Assembly: GCA_946402065.1 (NCBI GenBank)
Contig: CAMIVR010000049.1
Location: 1 to 33,779 of the forward strand
Reading direction: 5' to 3'
From: an uncultured Brevibacillus sp.
GTDB lineage: Bacteria; Bacillota; Bacilli; Brevibacillales; Brevibacillaceae
DNA: 33,779 nt
Below, one piece after another: positions 24,376 through 30,908 of the stretch. How positions within the stretch are numbered: position 1 is the first letter of the stretch; each line of letters begins with the position of its first letter. The notes beneath the pieces are model-generated. The model was not told the DNA's origin. It searched no databases and worked only from the letters and a program-made list of their open reading frames with translations. The translations under genes and the position numbers were made by a program.

Positions 24376-24495
24376 TTACTTCACAATACTGTTGACGATA
24401 TGATCAATCGTCTGTGAATTGGCGGTCGCTCCGAAATACAACCTTGGCACAAACAAGCTGCGTAAGCGACGTTCCGACAGATTTGCAAGCAGGGT
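24376..24495 (-). pseudogene. Possible C-terminal gene remnant
   Basis: On the minus strand an open stretch reads TLLANLSERRLRSLFVPRLY, then FGATANSQTIDHIVNSIVK and a stop at 24376-24378. It looks like the end of a real protein but has no start codon or ribosome binding site and is cut at the end of the methyltransferase gene. I do not recognise the family. Confidence 0.35.
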
Positions 24496-25272
24496 TCATA
24501 TGCCGAGCTTCACTGATTTTGTCGCAATGAACGTGTTAATATACGGATCCAGCAGGCTTTTTCCGCCAAAGGTATCCTCGTAGAATCCGGTAATGACGAA
24601 ACCGGCATCGATTTGTCCTTTGATTTGATCCTCAAGCCGATGTCCAAATTCAAGCGGTGTGTTGTTCTTTTTGTACTGTTCCAAGCGCTCTTTCGGCAAA
24701 TCTGTGATGTCAGCGTACGGAATCTTGTGTTTGACCTCCAGTATGCCCTGCTCTTCCTTCTCAAGATCGAACAGAAAAATAAGCGGATTGGTAAAGCCGG
24801 AAATAAGCGTCCCTCTGTCCTTCAATACTCTCGATGCCTCCTTCCAGACAGGCAGGACGTTTTCAGCAAATACGTTCGAGACCGGATGCACGATAAAGTC
24901 GAACGTTTCGTCATCAAAGCAGGCCAGGTTGGCCATATCCCCTTGGACAGTCGTCAGGACAAGGCCATCCCGCTCTGCGACGTACCGATCCTGTTCCAAC
25001 TGCTTTTCAGAGTAGTCGAACACTGTGACATTCGCCCCCGCAGCGGCAAGAATGGGTCCTTGCTGTCCCCCTCCCGATGCCAGACAGAGAACGTTCAAGC
25101 CTTGCAGGGGCGGGAACCAACTGCGGGGGACAGGGCGGGTCGGCGTGAGTACGATCTCCCATTCCCCCCGTCGGGCTTGTTCGATTAAATCTGATGAGAC
25201 GGGCTGTGTCCAGATGTTCCCGGACTCGACATTGTTATTCCAGGCCAAGCGGTTGTACTCCAAAATATCCAT
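24496..25272 (-). CDS. Class I SAM-dependent methyltransferase (258 aa)
   Basis: The SAM-binding motif I is VLCLASGGGQQG (61-72), followed by the acidic VTVFDYSE and the motif DETFDFIVHP. The N-terminus (EYNRLAWNNNVESGNIWTQP) and length fit small-molecule methyltransferases of the Methyltransf_11 type. GGGAGG precedes the ATG. It is 150 bases downstream of a VOC-family gene on the same strand, so they may share a transcript. The substrate is unknown. Confidence 0.9.
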   Translation of the reverse strand: MDILEYNRLAWNNNVESGNIWTQPVSSDLIEQARRGEWEIVLTPTRPVPRSWFPPLQGLNVLCLASGGGQQGPILAAAGANVTVFDYSEKQLEQDRYVAERDGLVLTTVQGDMANLACFDDETFDFIVHPVSNVFAENVLPVWKEASRVLKDRGTLISGFTNPLIFLFDLEKEEQGILEVKHKIPYADITDLPKERLEQYKKNNTPLEFGHRLEDQIKGQIDAGFVITGFYEDTFGGKSLLDPYINTFIATKSVKLGI

Positions 25273-25422
25273 AGGAACCTCCCTTTCTTATTTGCCGTAG
25301 TCCGCAGCCCTACACGCCTGTCGGCAGAATTCGAGCAGTGGAGAACGGAATTGCGGACAGTTTCCGTAAACGCTAACGGGATCACTCATTCCAGCTAAAT
25401 CATATGGATGTTGCCAGGCGGA

Positions 25423-25773
25423 TTACACGTGAGCGAGAATGTTGACCAGCTTGCCAAACGGGTCGCGGACATAGAAGCGCCGCACACCCCACGGCTCATT
25501 AGCCGGCCCGTATTCTATCGGAAACCCGGCTTCCTTCATCCGTTCGAGCACCTCATCGACATGGTCGACTTCGATGGATAGATCCGGTGTGGGTGTGTCG
25601 GAGCCTCCCTGTGAAGCGAAACTGATCTGGATGTCCATCTTCTCCTGCGAGCCGTACGTAGCGATCCAGCCGTGATCCATCAATAAGTCAAGGCCAAGTA
25701 TGTCCTGATAAAAGCGTGTAGCTGCCGAAATATCCTGTGTATGGACATTGGCGACGATTCGTTTGACTGTCAT
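25423..25773 (-). CDS. VOC family protein, glyoxalase-like (116 aa)
   Basis: One vicinal-oxygen-chelate fold with two beta-alpha-beta-beta-beta modules. Typical sequences are VANVHTQDISAATRFYQDILGLDL at the start and WGVRRFYVRDPFGKLVNILAH at the end; the latter keeps the DPFGN-like turn and a late metal-site residue. Two adjacent ATG codons follow GGAGGG; the second (25773) has better spacing. The role is not determined; the family includes dioxygenases, glyoxalases and antibiotic-resistance proteins. It is divergent from the isochorismatase-like gene. Confidence 0.88.
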   Translation of the reverse strand: MTVKRIVANVHTQDISAATRFYQDILGLDLLMDHGWIATYGSQEKMDIQISFASQGGSDTPTPDLSIEVDHVDEVLERMKEAGFPIEYGPANEPWGVRRFYVRDPFGKLVNILAHV

Positions 25774-26009
25774 CATAACCCTCCGCTCTTTTCACAAGTG
25801 GCGTGTAATCATGTGTTTGCAAAGCCCTGCCAGAAACGCTCGTTTTGGGTTCATTTAACGGGTTTTCTGCCTAGGATGCTACCTACATTCTACACGGATT
25901 TTCCATAACCTTCCTGAAGAAACGGAAATCGGTCGGAAAACTTGAGAAGGATATGGAAGGACCTGACTCGAATGAGTACGGACAGCCAAACTCTCAAGGA
26001 GGGCAAGCC

Positions 26010-26510
26010 ATGAAAATCGGACTGCTGATTGTTGATATGCAAAATATTTTCTTGCGGGATCAAATGGAAAAACTGGATGTACATGCAGCGTGTGAATACA
26101 TCAATTACGTCTCAAAGCTGTTGCGTGAGAAAGGTCAAGTGGTCGTCCATATTCAAGACGTGGAAGGTTCGAGTGAAGACACGGATCCGGCAGCACGCAA
26201 TGTGATCCCGGAAATTACCGTTGACCCGAAGGATATCCGGATCACGAAGGAATACTCGAATGCATTTTGGCAAACCGACCTGGAGCAAGTGCTGCGTGAT
26301 CAAGGCGTCGGATTCGTCATCGTTGCCGGATTTTCCGCAGAATACTGCGTGACGTTTACGACCAATGGCGCAGTCGAAAGGGGCTTTAAAGCGGTTATTT
26401 TGCAAAGAGGGATTGTCAGCGAAAAGGCGGACGCCATTCAATCGATATACCGCGACCGGCATGTCGTATCGTACCAGGCGATTGAATTCATGACGAACCT
26501 GCTGGGGTAA
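26010..26510 (+). CDS. Isochorismatase-like cysteine hydrolase (166 aa)
   Basis: Has the D-K-C catalytic triad of the isochorismatase/nicotinamidase superfamily: D9 in LIVDMQ, K80 in ITKEYSNAF and C113 in AEYCV, with a cis-peptide region at GFSA. The ATG at 26010 is chosen because AAGGAGGG lies six bases before it. Length is typical. The substrate could be nicotinamide-like or another amide or ester; context gives no firm clue. Confidence 0.92.
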   Translation: MKIGLLIVDMQNIFLRDQMEKLDVHAACEYINYVSKLLREKGQVVVHIQDVEGSSEDTDPAARNVIPEITVDPKDIRITKEYSNAFWQTDLEQVLRDQGVGFVIVAGFSAEYCVTFTTNGAVERGFKAVILQRGIVSEKADAIQSIYRDRHVVSYQAIEFMTNLLG

Positions 26511-26531
26511 GAAACGGTAGCACGACAATAC

Positions 26532-26632
26532 GAAAAAAAAGATGCCTCCCGTGAACATTCTCCTGAAAAAGATGGCGATACGTGTCTCGCAATGCCAATA
26601 ACCAGGAGGAACGGTTTGGGAGGCATTTTTTC
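26532..26632. terminator. Large nested hairpin between convergent genes
   Basis: ATGCCTCCC (26542-26550) pairs with GGGAGGCAT (26618-26626). Inside, TTCTCCTG (26558-26565) pairs with CAGGAGGAA (26603-26611) with one bulge, and a further TGGC/GCCA pair lies within. Runs of A before and T after the outer stem allow termination on both strands. At about 85 bases it is far larger than other terminators in the window. Confidence 0.6.
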
Positions 26633-26708
26633 ATGTGATGGTTCGTCGAAGTCAGAACAGTTAAGGTGAACATACTGCTGACAGCTTTACACGGCGAGCC
26701 AGGCCCCC

Positions 26709-27437
26709 TTAGCGCAAAATATAACCGCCATCAGGGAACAAGGTGCTTCCTGTCGTGTACGTATTCGTCATCAAGTAAATCGTCGTATGGGCAGCTTCGT
26801 CTGCCGTACCGATTCTGCCGACAAGATTGATTTTGGCATACTGCTCGTATGACTGCTCTCTGACTGCTTGCTCGGCGCCTTCCCAATTAAATGCCGTCCG
26901 GATCGTGCCGGGTGAAATCACATTGACCCGAATCGGGGCCAGCTCTACGGCCAACGCTTTGCCGAGACTTTCGATCGCGCCGTTGCAGGCAGCGTATGAC
27001 GCTCCGTCGGCCAAGGGCCGCTGACCGAATGCACCCGACATCAAAACGATCGAACCGGTCGGGTTGATGAAAGGGGCAGCGTACTTCACTGCGTTGTACT
27101 GCGGCCAGAACTTTGCATCAAAGCAGCTTCGGGCGATTTCGCCGGGTGACGTAATCGGGCCTCTGACATAAGACGCTCCGGGCGTAAACAGATGATCGAA
27201 TGTGCCCACTTGCTCGAAAAAGGCTTTCAACTGCTGCTCGTCGCGATTGTCCAATGAATAGATATCGGCAGCATCGGAGCCAAGGAGCTGTTGGGCCTGG
27301 CTTAATTTCTCCTGTGATCGGCCGGCAAGGACGACCGTGGCCCCTAGCTCGATCGCCTGTTTGGCAGTTGCCAGGCCGATTCCCGAGCTTCCGCCGATGA
27401 TTACGACCCGTTGATTTTTTAAAGAAAAAGATGACAT
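26709..27437 (-). CDS. SDR-family oxidoreductase, catalytic Lys replaced by Asn (242 aa)
   Basis: Rossmann-fold short-chain dehydrogenase with GGSSGIG (15-21), a PGAS variant of the usual NAG motif, S134 and Y148. The YxxxK motif reads YAACN, so the lysine is N152. AAAGGAG precedes the ATG. It is divergent from an HxlR-type regulator with tandem palindromes between them, which suggests induction by an electrophile or similar signal. The reaction is unknown. Confidence 0.88.
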   Translation of the reverse strand: MSSFSLKNQRVVIIGGSSGIGLATAKQAIELGATVVLAGRSQEKLSQAQQLLGSDAADIYSLDNRDEQQLKAFFEQVGTFDHLFTPGASYVRGPITSPGEIARSCFDAKFWPQYNAVKYAAPFINPTGSIVLMSGAFGQRPLADGASYAACNGAIESLGKALAVELAPIRVNVISPGTIRTAFNWEGAEQAVREQSYEQYAKINLVGRIGTADEAAHTTIYLMTNTYTTGSTLFPDGGYILR

Positions 27438-27516
27438 AGTGGCAGTCTCCTTTACGAAGAAATAGTGGTGCCTTCATTATTCGATAAAACGGAAAAGCTG
27501 CCAAGTACGCACTTTT

Positions 27517-27549
27517 TTCGTACCCGGTACGAATTTTCGTACTGGTACG
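27517..27549. promoter_or_regulatory. Tandem palindromic operators in the SDR/HxlR intergenic region
   Basis: TTCGTACCCGGTACGAA (27517-27533) is a palindrome apart from its central base. CGTACTGGTACG (27538-27549) is a second, nearly palindromic GTAC-GTAC site about 18 bases away. They lie between divergent genes for an SDR and an HxlR-family protein, the expected place for HxlR binding. Confidence 0.65.
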
Positions 27550-27644
27550 GCGAATTTTGCACGCAGGTTGTGAGGAGAATCCCCAAGTATCCGACGCACG
27601 TGCAAAAAGAAAGGGGAACAGGTAAGATAAAGGCGAGGTGACTC

Positions 27645-28025
27645 ATGATGGACCTAAAGGAGCCGAGGCTGAGGGGAGTGCTGACAACCCTCGAAATGAT
27701 TGGGGGCAAATGGAAGCCGCTGATTCTGTTTATTTTGTTGATCGACGGGACGAAACGATTCGGCGAGCTGCGTCGCCTCATCCCCGATGTCTCACAAGGG
27801 ACGTTGTCGAAGCAGCTGCGAGAGCTGGAAGAAGCCCGCCTCATCGATCGAGTCATCTATCCGGATATACCGCCCAAGGTCGAGTACAGCTTATCCGAGC
27901 ACGGCAAGACGCTGACTGCCGTGCTCGACAGCATGTGCGGCTGGGGCAGAACGCATCTGCAGTACCTCGATTCGCTGAAAGCGGCCGAAGCGGCGAACGA
28001 CGAAAGTAAAGCAATAGAAAGCTGA
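27645..28025 (+). CDS. HxlR family transcriptional regulator (126 aa)
   Basis: Winged-helix regulator of the HxlR/YodB group. It shows [51 protein letters not shown] and a wing ending in [12 protein letters not shown]. There is no N-terminal cysteine of the YodB redox type; the only cysteine is in the C-terminal helix (SMCGWG). GAGGTG precedes the first of two ATG codons. It probably controls itself and the divergent SDR gene. Confidence 0.94.
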   Translation: MMDLKEPRLRGVLTTLEMIGGKWKPLILFILLIDGTKRFGELRRLIPDVSQGTLSKQLRELEEARLIDRVIYPDIPPKVEYSLSEHGKTLTAVLDSMCGWGRTHLQYLDSLKAAEAANDESKAIES

Positions 28026-28029
28026 AAAT

Positions 28030-28050
28030 GGCGGAGAGCGGTTCTCCGCC
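28030..28050. terminator. GC-rich hairpin between convergent genes
   Basis: GGCGGAGA pairs with TCTCCGCC around GCGGT. The T-tracts are weak (CTTCT on one side, TTTTC on the minus-strand side). It lies between the hxlR-like and siderophore-binding genes. Confidence 0.6.
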
Positions 28051-28061
28051 CTTCTAGCAGT

Positions 28062-28988
28062 TCAGTGGCCGAGAAAGCTTCTGGTTATGAACGCCAATTG
28101 ATAATCCAGGGTCATGGCGTCGTTGAAGTAGAACCCTTTCGCATCCGCTTCATAGACGCGGTTGTTTTTGACAGCAGGTATGTTTTTGTACGCTGCTGTA
28201 TTTTGGAAGGAATTGTCGGCCTCGCTGTTTTTGCTGAAAATCACATAGTCTCCGGCATACTGTGGAAGAACCTCGCTTGAGAGTGCATAGTACCCATCCT
28301 TCAGCGCCATTTCTTTGACTTTTTCCGGCATGTTGAGCTTCATTTCCTGATACAGGATCTCCGTACCCCTGCCCCAGTTGTCGCCGAATACATAGAGCTG
28401 CTTGTCGAAGCTTTCAATGACCGACACAGTGGCGTCCTTCCCGATCTTTGCCTTAATGTCCTCGCCAGCTTTGTGCGCCCGTTGCTTGAAATCGTCAATC
28501 CACGCCTGAGCCTGCTTTTCTTTGTTCAACAGTTTTCCGATCTCGAGGAACTGTGTCAAATAGTCGACTTTGCCGTATGTATAGGTGACTGTTGGGGCGA
28601 TCTGCTTTAATTTATCGAGGTTTTTACTCGTGGACGAGCCGATGATCAGATCGGGCTTCAGTTCAATGATTTTTTCCAAGCTCTCGTCGGAAATTTCTGC
28701 GACGTCTTTTAGTTGTGTACCGAAGTGCGGATTCATTTTCGACCAGGAATCGACACCGACGAGATTCACTCCCAGGGCGAGCAGGTCACCGGTATACGCT
28801 GTGAGCACGACAACGCGTTTGGGGTCGGCAGGGACGTCGATGGGACCGTTTTCGGACTGGTATTGTATCGTGTCCGGCTTGGATTCCGCTGCGCTGGAGC
28901 TGTTGTTTGCTTTTTCGGTTGGTTGGCTGCTGCAAGCGCTCATCAGGACAAGGAAAAACAGCATGAGAGGAAGCAATAATTTTTTCAT
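28062..28988 (-). CDS. Iron-siderophore ABC transporter substrate-binding lipoprotein (308 aa)
   Basis: FecB/FhuD-type (cluster A-III) binding protein. It has a lipoprotein signal with lipobox LMSAC, so C19 is lipidated, and a Ser-rich linker. The two lobes (about 45-305) include RVVVLTAYTGDLLALGVNLVGV, a helix with ELKPDLIIGS, and the C-terminal AVKNNRVYEAD. It delivers ferric siderophore to an uptake permease, which is not encoded in the window. AAAGGAG precedes the ATG. The promoter upstream carries a Fur box, so iron repression is expected. Confidence 0.93.
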   Translation of the reverse strand: MKKLLLPLMLFFLVLMSACSSQPTEKANNSSSAAESKPDTIQYQSENGPIDVPADPKRVVVLTAYTGDLLALGVNLVGVDSWSKMNPHFGTQLKDVAEISDESLEKIIELKPDLIIGSSTSKNLDKLKQIAPTVTYTYGKVDYLTQFLEIGKLLNKEKQAQAWIDDFKQRAHKAGEDIKAKIGKDATVSVIESFDKQLYVFGDNWGRGTEILYQEMKLNMPEKVKEMALKDGYYALSSEVLPQYAGDYVIFSKNSEADNSFQNTAAYKNIPAVKNNRVYEADAKGFYFNDAMTLDYQLAFITRSFLGH

Positions 28989-29103
28989 GGTACTCTCCTT
29001 TGGTGAGGTGGGTAGGTTGTTCCGGGATTCCGGGCAAGCGTGACTCGATCAATGAGTTGGTTTGATAGAGAGGCTTTGTAGGAAGGAGCTTCTGGCTGTT
29101 TAC

Positions 29104-29150
29104 ATATGTTAATCGATATTGATAATGATTATCAGTATCGATTAACATAT
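29104..29150. promoter_or_regulatory. Fur box within a 47-bp near-perfect palindrome
   Basis: The centre TGATAATGATTATCA (29120-29134) matches the Fur consensus core. The symmetry extends to 29104-29150 around G29127 with a single mismatched pair (T29119/G29135); the arms contain ATATGTTAATCGATA. It lies just downstream of the -10 of the siderophore-binding gene, so bound Fur would block transcription. Confidence 0.85.
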
Positions 29151-29180
29151 ACTATAAAAGATATCTTTTCCGGCTGTCAA
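29151..29180 (-). promoter_or_regulatory. Sigma-A promoter of the siderophore-binding gene
   Basis: On the minus strand TTGACA (29180-29175) and TATAGT (29156-29151) are separated by 18 bases. The start point would fall inside the palindrome containing the Fur box. Confidence 0.8.
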
Positions 29181-29189
29181 CAGCTTTCT

Positions 29190-29553
29190 TTATTCGGAGG
29201 CAGCGTGATTTTTAAGTTCCAGCTTACGGATGTGATATTGCAGGTTTTGCCGTGTCGTGCCGAGAATTTTTGCCGCCTTCGTCACGTTCCAATTGACGCT
29301 GTCCAACGTTTGCTGGATCAATCGCTTTTGCGCCGGGTTGATGGCTGATTTGATCGGCCGCGAGCTCTTGGTGTTTTGAAAGAGTGTTTGCTGTGCAGAC
29401 GTTTGAATAAATTCTTTTAAATACACGGGCAGGTGCTCTGTATCCAAGAGAACATCATCGGTACCGACGTTAATCACAAGATTTTCTATGACATGCGCGA
29501 GCTCTCTGATGTTGCCAGGCCAATTGTAATGGAGCAAAATTTGCTGCAGCTCT
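29190..29553 (-). pseudogene. C-terminal stub of a sigma-54-dependent activator (RocR/Fis-type)
   Basis: The remaining part reads ELQQILLHYNWPGNIRELAH, the end of the sigma-54 activator AAA domain, then a linker and a Fis-type helix-turn-helix (NWNVTKAAKILGTTRQNLQYHIRKLEL). The N-terminal sensor and most of the AAA domain are missing; the frame is closed by a stop just upstream, near 29555. It cannot work as an activator. Its remaining stop lies just upstream of the siderophore promoter. Confidence 0.85.
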
Positions 29554-29706
29554 CACCATTGAAATCCGATTATGTTTTTCTTTTTGCTATTCACGAGGAT
29601 TAGTTTTGTCCCAATCTTTTGCCATACGATATTGACATATACGAGCAAATGGAAAATGCGGTACATGCGAAAAGTCATTTCTTATGAATGTGAGGAGGAT
29701 GGAACG

Positions 29707-30237
29707 ATGAGTTTCTTTGGAAAGTTGAAACAAGGGGTCTCTGAGGCAAGCCAAAAAGCAAAAACGACGGTCGAGGTAAATCGGTTGAAACTGCAGGTTC
29801 AGTCAAAGCAAGGCGCAATAAAGGAAAAATACGCTTTGATCGGTTCGCGTGTCTTTAAAAAGATCGAGAAGAATGAACCGCTCGATACAGACGAGGAGAT
29901 TAAACAGCATTGTGAAGAAATCGTCCACATTCGGGAAGAGATAAAAGATATACAAGTGAGACTGCGCGAGTTGAACGAGGAAAAGGACTGCGTATGCGGG
30001 AACGTCGTTGGATTGAATGATCGCTTTTGTCCGGCGTGCGGGCACAAATTCGAAGAGAGAGATGTGGTGGAGCCACAAACAGCAGAGTTGCAGGAGGGAG
30101 ACATCCAGCAAATCGTGCAAGCTGAGGATGATGCAAGTAAGGAGTCCGACTTGCAAGCGGCTGTTTGTCCGTCGTGTCAGGAGGCTGTCTTGCATGGGGC
30201 AAAATTTTGCGGCGGATGTGGCCAGCCATTAACGTGA
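29707..30237 (+). CDS. Double zinc-ribbon coiled-coil protein (176 aa)
   Basis: Function unknown. The N-terminal 90 residues are highly charged and predicted helical, probably coiled coil (FKKIEKNEPLDTDEEIKQHC). They are followed by a zinc ribbon (C95, C97, C108, C111), an acidic linker and a second zinc ribbon at the very end (C154, C157, C168, C171). No membrane segment. The ATG at 29707 follows GTGAGGAGG; a longer upstream reading (from 29572) is hydrophobic and unsupported. It leads a set of small zinc-ribbon and membrane peptide genes. Confidence 0.85.
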   Translation: MSFFGKLKQGVSEASQKAKTTVEVNRLKLQVQSKQGAIKEKYALIGSRVFKKIEKNEPLDTDEEIKQHCEEIVHIREEIKDIQVRLRELNEEKDCVCGNVVGLNDRFCPACGHKFEERDVVEPQTAELQEGDIQQIVQAEDDASKESDLQAAVCPSCQEAVLHGAKFCGGCGQPLT

Positions 30238-30271
30238 TCTGCATGTGGCAAACAAAAGGAGGCGGAGCGTT

Positions 30272-30400
30272 TTGCAGCAATTTGCAGCTGTACGTCTAGG
30301 TTTGAAGAGATGGCTGGAATCATTCCCATTGGTGCAACCGCTGATACCGTTCGGCGCGTACATCATGTTCGGTGCATTGGGTGTTTATTTTGCTCCATGA
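30272..30400 (+). CDS. Small membrane peptide (42 aa), TTG start
   Basis: A TTG start nine bases after AAAAGGAGG gives MQQFAAVRLGLKRWLESFPL, then VQPLIPFGAYIMFGALGVYFAP. The first half is an amphipathic basic helix and the second a hydrophobic segment. It is 34 bases after the zinc-ribbon gene. If one T of the TTTT run near 30388-30391 were absent, the frame would continue into the next hydrophobic reading frame and give one protein of about 91 residues. Confidence 0.55.
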   Translation: MQQFAAVRLGLKRWLESFPLVQPLIPFGAYIMFGALGVYFAP

Positions 30401-30548
30401 TCTTGTATGGGAGATATTTTTGCGGAATGTTTGGCTGCTTTCGCTTTCCATGATATCCTTTCACTCTGTTTTACATGCTGGTGTCTACATTTACCTTGGC
30501 TATTGGCTCCTGCGGTTTACAGCATCTCCGCATGCGGGTTCAAGATAA
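30381..30548 (+). CDS. Small hydrophobic membrane protein or second half of the preceding gene (about 55 aa)
   Basis: Frame content is strongly membrane-like: VWEIFLRNVWLLSLSMISFH, then SVLHAGVYIYLGYWLLRF. The start is uncertain (GTG at 30381 or TTG at 30390; neither has a clear ribosome binding site). It overlaps the 42-residue gene in another frame, so it is either translationally coupled or joined to it by a one-base change in TTTT. Confidence 0.45.
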   Translation: MFILLHDLVWEIFLRNVWLLSLSMISFHSVLHAGVYIYLGYWLLRFTASPHAGSR

Positions 30549-30575
30549 AGCGTTGGGCGCCAGGGGGTGTAAACG

Positions 30576-30740
30576 ATGACCTGTCCTGTTTGCGGTCAGC
30601 CGCATTCTGGAACGCGATTTTGTACGGGTTGTGGCGCTAATCTGACCGGGATACACATGGAGCGGTTTGCGATCCCTGTTTGGCTTGTCGTTATCTATGC
30701 ATGGCACAATCATTTTACCAGAACAAAGAAGGAGGGTTGA
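30576..30740 (+). CDS. Zinc-ribbon peptide with one transmembrane segment (54 aa)
   Basis: MTCPVCGQPHSGTRFCTGCG is a complete zinc ribbon (C3, C6, C16, C19). A hydrophobic segment at about 33-44 (FAIPVWLVVIYAW) and a basic tail follow. AGGGGG lies before the ATG. Its stop codon overlaps the -35 of the next promoter. The combination zinc ribbon plus membrane helix recalls the DUF2628 protein at the window start, but is much smaller. Confidence 0.65.
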   Translation: MTCPVCGQPHSGTRFCTGCGANLTGIHMERFAIPVWLVVIYAWHNHFTRTKKEG

Positions 30741-30765
30741 CAATTTGCCCCCGCTCGCTTACTAT
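30737..30765 (+). promoter_or_regulatory. Sigma-A promoter of the rhodanese/MBL gene
   Basis: TTGACA at 30737-30742 and TACTAT at 30760-30765 are spaced by 17 bases. The -10 is covered by the adjoining CsoR/CstR-like palindrome. Confidence 0.75.
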
Positions 30766-30780
30766 ACCTATAGGGGTATA
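30763..30780. promoter_or_regulatory. CsoR/CstR-type operator
   Basis: TATACCTATAGGGGTATA is a palindrome of the form used by the CsoR family (copper or persulfide sensors), overlapping the -10 of the next gene. A related sequence with TACC and GTATAT follows near 30835-30852. The presence of sulfur genes downstream favours a persulfide sensor of the CstR type; no csoR/cstR gene lies in the window. Confidence 0.65.
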
Positions 30781-30908
30781 TGTGATAGCGGTATATTTCC
30801 ACAAGCAGGCGGATTATTTTTTTCGCGCAATATATACTTATACCTGTATATGTAATTAAAAACGGTAAATCATGCTTTGCATGTTAAATAAACTTGGAGG
30901 GATTGCAC

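Noticed and set aside
26438..26673. Minus-strand short frames over the nested hairpin
   Set aside because: They cross the inverted repeat and the end of the isochorismatase-like gene, and have no ribosome binding site.
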